Of a DNA stretch of 64,000 nucleotides, positions 61,463-64,000 are shown one piece after another. Every line of letters starts with the position of its first letter. Position 1 is the first letter of the stretch. Under the pieces are notes generated by a model. It was given only the letters and a program-made list of their open reading frames with translations, was not told where the DNA came from and made no database searches. The stretch covers positions 62,001 through 126,000 of the forward strand of contig NZ_WQEG01000003.1 in assembly GCF_013033515.1 (NCBI RefSeq), in the 5' to 3' direction. The DNA is from Ruegeria sp. HKCCA6707. GTDB taxonomy: Bacteria; Pseudomonadota; Alphaproteobacteria; Rhodobacterales; Rhodobacteraceae. The position numbers and the translations under genes are program-made.

Positions 61463-61815
61463 GTAACCTCACCAACTCTGAACCAAAGGCTGCGTTACCC
61501 TTTGGGTGATATGACAGCACATGGCAGATAAGTTGTCACCTTGTTGCGGCAATTTCGGGCTTTGCTGCCTGCATCAATCCACAAATGTGATCCTTTGATG
61601 ACAGCAGCGCAATTAGGCATTATGTGAGGGCCAACCGACATGGAATCGGAGCTGCCCGCCTTGCCCATCCTCTTTCGTTCAGTGCGCTGTGCCGTGATCA
61701 ATCCGGACCCGCACCGTCAGAGTATTCTACGCCCCGATCAGGTGCAGCAGGCGAACAGCTCGATCCATCCAAGCCATCACACCGCCACAGCGTCATAAAG
61801 ATTGGAGCCCCGTCA
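61463..61815 (+). other. 353-base region before purF, no gene supported
   Basis: This region separates the zinc-motif gene (minus) from purF (plus). The purF frame happens to be open upstream to 61624, but those 64 codons have no homology I recognise and lack a ribosome site. The palindromic word CACAAATGTG occurs near 61580. No riboswitch, tRNA or clear promoter pair was identified. Confidence 0.6.
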
Positions 61816-63336
61816 ATGTGTGGGATTTTGGGAATCGCAAGCCGGACACATGATGTGTTTGCCGAGATTTATGACGGGTTGCTGATGCTGCAACACCGCG
61901 GCCAGGATGCTTCGGGCATTGTCACCTATAACGGTGAATTCTTCCGCGAGAAAAAAGCCAACGGTCTGGTCAAGGATGTCTTTAACGCTCAGGACGCAGA
62001 GACGCTGATGGGCCGTGTCGGGATTGGTCATGTGCGCTATCCCACCGCCGGGTCCCTCAGCGCCGCCGAGGCCCAGCCGTTCTTTGTGAATGCACCCTAT
62101 GGGATCTATCTGGTCCATAACGGCAACATCACCAATACCGAAGAGCAGCGCGAGAAGGTCACTGCCAAATACAGCCGCCATCTGCGCACCACGTCGGATT
62201 CCGAAGTGTTGCTGAACGTTCTGGCCGACAAGGTGGCGGATGCGATCAAGGTGAACGGCAATGCCGATCCGATCCGCAACATCTTTGCCGGTGTAAAAAT
62301 GACCATGGAACGCATTCAAGGCGCCTATTCCGTGATCTGTCTGGTCGCAGGAGTCGGCATGCTGGCCTTCCGCGACCCTTATGGCATTCGCCCTCTGTCG
62401 GTGGCCAAACGCGAAATCCCAGGTCAGGGCGACGATTTCGCCTTTGCCTCGGAAGATGTGGCCTTTGGGATCAACGGGTTTGAGAAACTGCGCGACCTGC
62501 GCGCCGGCGAAGCGATCCTGATCGACCTTGACGGTAATATGCACGAGTTCCAGGCAGTCGAAGGCAAGTTGACGCCGTGTATCTTCGAGTATGTCTATCT
62601 GGCTCGGCCCGACTCGCTGCTGGATGGCGTGTCTGTCTACAAAACGCAGATGCGAATGGGGCAAACGCTGGCCAAGCAAATCCAGGATTCAGGTCTTCAG
62701 ATCGACCGGATCATCCCCGTCCCCGACAGCGCCCGCCCAGTTGCGCTTGAGGCGGCGAAGATCACCGGAATTCCCTATCGCGAAGGACTGGTGAAAAACC
62801 GCTATGTCGGGCGGACCTTCATTATGCCCGGTCAGGCCGAGCGCCAGAAATCGGTGCGGCGCAAACTGAACGCTGTTCCTTTGGAATTTGAGGGGCACAA
62901 TGTTCTGCTGATCGACGATTCGATTGTGCGCGGCAACACCATCAAGAAAATCGTCCAGATGTGTCGCGAGGCCGGTGCCAAGAAAGTTTACATCGCCAGC
63001 GCTTCGCCGCCGGTGAAATATCCCAATGTCTACGGTATCGACATGCCCACCCGGGCCGAGCTGATCGCCAATGGAAAAGACATCGAGGAAATCCGCCAGG
63101 AACTGGGTGCCGACGCGCTGTTTTATCAAAACCTGGACGATCTGATCTGGGCTGCCAAGGAAGGCAACCCCGAGATCGAAGCTTTTGACTGCTCCTGCTT
63201 TGACGGCAATTACATCACCGGGGTCGAAGAAGATTATCTAAGCACGTTGGAAAAAAGCAGCCGTTCGGATCGCAAGAAACATGACATGGAGGTCGTAGGT
63301 GATTCCTGGAACGGGGCCAAACTCGCCTCGGGCTAA
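61816..63336 (+). CDS. purF: Amidophosphoribosyltransferase
   Basis: First committed enzyme of purine synthesis, making phosphoribosylamine from PRPP and glutamine. It starts MCGILGIASR, so Cys2 becomes the N-terminal nucleophile of the glutaminase domain without a propeptide; GGAG lies nine bases before this ATG. LMLQHRGQDASGI and GIGHVRYPTAGS are glutaminase hallmarks. The PRPP loop is LLIDDSIVRGNT at about 364. The C-terminal tail contains Cys-rich DCSCFDGNYITG, as in family members with an iron-sulfur cluster or its remnants. The 506-residue length is normal. Confidence 0.96.
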   Translation: MCGILGIASRTHDVFAEIYDGLLMLQHRGQDASGIVTYNGEFFREKKANGLVKDVFNAQDAETLMGRVGIGHVRYPTAGSLSAAEAQPFFVNAPYGIYLVHNGNITNTEEQREKVTAKYSRHLRTTSDSEVLLNVLADKVADAIKVNGNADPIRNIFAGVKMTMERIQGAYSVICLVAGVGMLAFRDPYGIRPLSVAKREIPGQGDDFAFASEDVAFGINGFEKLRDLRAGEAILIDLDGNMHEFQAVEGKLTPCIFEYVYLARPDSLLDGVSVYKTQMRMGQTLAKQIQDSGLQIDRIIPVPDSARPVALEAAKITGIPYREGLVKNRYVGRTFIMPGQAERQKSVRRKLNAVPLEFEGHNVLLIDDSIVRGNTIKKIVQMCREAGAKKVYIASASPPVKYPNVYGIDMPTRAELIANGKDIEEIRQELGADALFYQNLDDLIWAAKEGNPEIEAFDCSCFDGNYITGVEEDYLSTLEKSSRSDRKKHDMEVVGDSWNGAKLASG

Positions 63337-63491
63337 CCGTAGTCTCTCTTGTGAACAAAGACTTGAACGGGCTTTGGCAACGCCATTCTGTCGCAGTTGT
63401 GGATGACTTTTCATTCCCGAATTTCTTTGTTAGACGGCCCGCTGCAAACCACTCATGCAAAGGGGTCAGGAATACTTTCTGACCGTAAGAC

Positions 63492-63740
63492 ATGCCCAAC
63501 ATTTCCGTTGAAAACGCGGCCACACAGCGGGGCGCGCTCAAGAAGAATGCAACCGCGCTGCTGGGGATTTTTGGCCCTGCCACCAAGATGCGTGCGCTTG
63601 TGCGCCTGTCGTCGGGCCGCGTGCGCGAAGTCACACCGGGCAGCCGCGTCGGATCTGGCAAGGTCATCGCTATCGATGCCGAGGGTATTTTGCTGCAGCA
63701 TGGTGGCGAGACGCGACGAATGGTCATCCCGGGCGCGTGA
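63492..63740 (+). CDS. Small conserved protein resembling a PilP/HofP-like beta domain
   Basis: An 82-residue protein. After a short Ala/Asn/Lys-rich N-terminus and a hydrophobic patch (ALLGIFGPA), the rest reads MRALVRLSSGRVREVTPGSR and VGSGKVIAIDAEGILLQHGGE, the compact beta-strand pattern of pilus-assembly PilP-like C-terminal domains. No pilus genes are near. The role is unknown. It lies between purF and the SDR gene on the same strand. Confidence 0.65.
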   Translation: MPNISVENAATQRGALKKNATALLGIFGPATKMRALVRLSSGRVREVTPGSRVGSGKVIAIDAEGILLQHGGETRRMVIPGA

Positions 63741-63782
63741 TCCGGGCTTGACGCCCCTCGCGTCGCAGGCCAAACCCCGCCC

Positions 63783-64000
63783 ATGACCGATCAGACCAAA
63801 ATCGCGCTGGTGACCGGCGCTTCGCGCGGGCTGGGGGCTGCTTTGGCCGAAGCCCTCGCGCCCGACTATCACATCGTGGCCGTTGCCCGAACCACGGGCG
63901 GGTTGGAAGAGCTGGACGACCGGATCCAGGCCAAGGGCGGTTCAGCCACATTGGCGCCAATGGACATCACCGATCCCAATGCGATGGCCACCCTGTGCCG
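63783..64000 (+). CDS. Short-chain dehydrogenase/reductase (cut by the window end)
   Basis: Only the first 72 codons are in the window. They encode an SDR NAD(P)-binding start, IALVTGASRGLGAALAEALA, with the TGxxxGxG motif, followed by VVAVARTTGGLEEL and an acidic loop (MDITDPNAM). The rest of the gene, including the catalytic Tyr-Lys, is outside. The substrate cannot be told. Confidence 0.85.
   Translation, partial: MTDQTKIALVTGASRGLGAALAEALAPDYHIVAVARTTGGLEELDDRIQAKGGSATLAPMDITDPNAMATLC

Noticed and set aside
61624..61815. N-terminal extension of purF
   Set aside because: The frame is open, but PurF begins naturally with Met-Cys, where the cysteine must become N-terminal, and GGAG precedes that ATG.

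Overview
The window is a gene-dense, GC-rich stretch of an alphaproteobacterial chromosome. It most resembles a marine Rhodobacterales (Roseobacter-group) core genome. The reasons are the tRNA-dihydrouridine synthase gene dusB (nifR3) heading ntrB-ntrC-ntrY-ntrX, a fused ispDF gene, hfq-hflX beside trkA-trkH, usg beside gyrA, a type of HemB without the zinc cysteines, and many ATGA/GTGA/TGATG gene overlaps. This placement is inference from gene content and order; no 16S gene is present. I see no tRNA, rRNA, CRISPR array, insertion sequence, integrase or phage module.

Layout. (1) 0.2-5.9 kb: gyrA and the divergent small gene usg, flanked by two secreted caspase-fold proteins. (2) 5.9-15.6 kb: dienelactone-hydrolase-like enzyme, M32 carboxypeptidase, heme A synthase (ctaA), TrmJ methyltransferase, a ThiE-like protein, the pseudouridine-degrading pair psuK-psuG, a DUF502 membrane protein, a patatin-like lipase and 3-hydroxybutyrate dehydrogenase. 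(3) 15.7-25.6 kb, the most accessory-looking part: a candidate small RNA, an orphan peptide-type binding protein, an arsR-like regulator with an aquaporin, a CsbD-like stress protein behind a PHO-box-like site, a cupin regulator divergent from an acyl-CoA synthetase and a DsbA-like protein, a drug-efflux transporter, and a TPR protein coupled to an SH3 protein. (4) 25.6-34.9 kb: mfd, a membrane protein, hemB, a Tat lipoprotein with a SYLF domain, a penicillin-acylase homologue and two small enzyme-like proteins. (5) 34.9-49 kb, minus strand: the nitrogen-control cluster dusB-ntrBCYX, then a regulator/transporter insertion, then trkA-trkH and hfq-hflX. (6) 49.1-64 kb, mostly plus strand: ispDF-pgpA-pncC, pyrE, dnaB, alr-mlaE-mlaF, a PqiA-like protein, a coiled-coil membrane protein, radA, cvpA, purF and the start of an SDR gene.

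How the genes work together. Clear co-translated units are psuK-psuG (pseudouridine salvage), arsR-aqp, ligase-dsbA, TPR-SH3, dusB-ntrB-ntrC and ntrY-ntrX (nitrogen and redox signalling), trkA-trkH (potassium uptake), hfq-hflX, ispDF-pgpA-pncC and alr-mlaE-mlaF (wall precursor and outer-membrane lipid transport). Neither NtrC nor NtrX shows the GAFTGA loop that contacts sigma-54; this was described for Rhodobacter capsulatus NtrC, which works with sigma-70.

The best candidates for something new are not protein systems but short elements: an orphan minus-strand promoter/hairpin/terminator unit near 15.7 kb (candidate sRNA), a perfect 13-bp palindrome spanning the arsR-like start codon, a PHO-box-like site before the CsbD-like gene, DnaA-box-like words before dnaB, and two tandem nested inverted repeats filling the gap before radA. 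None could be tested here by search or folding software.
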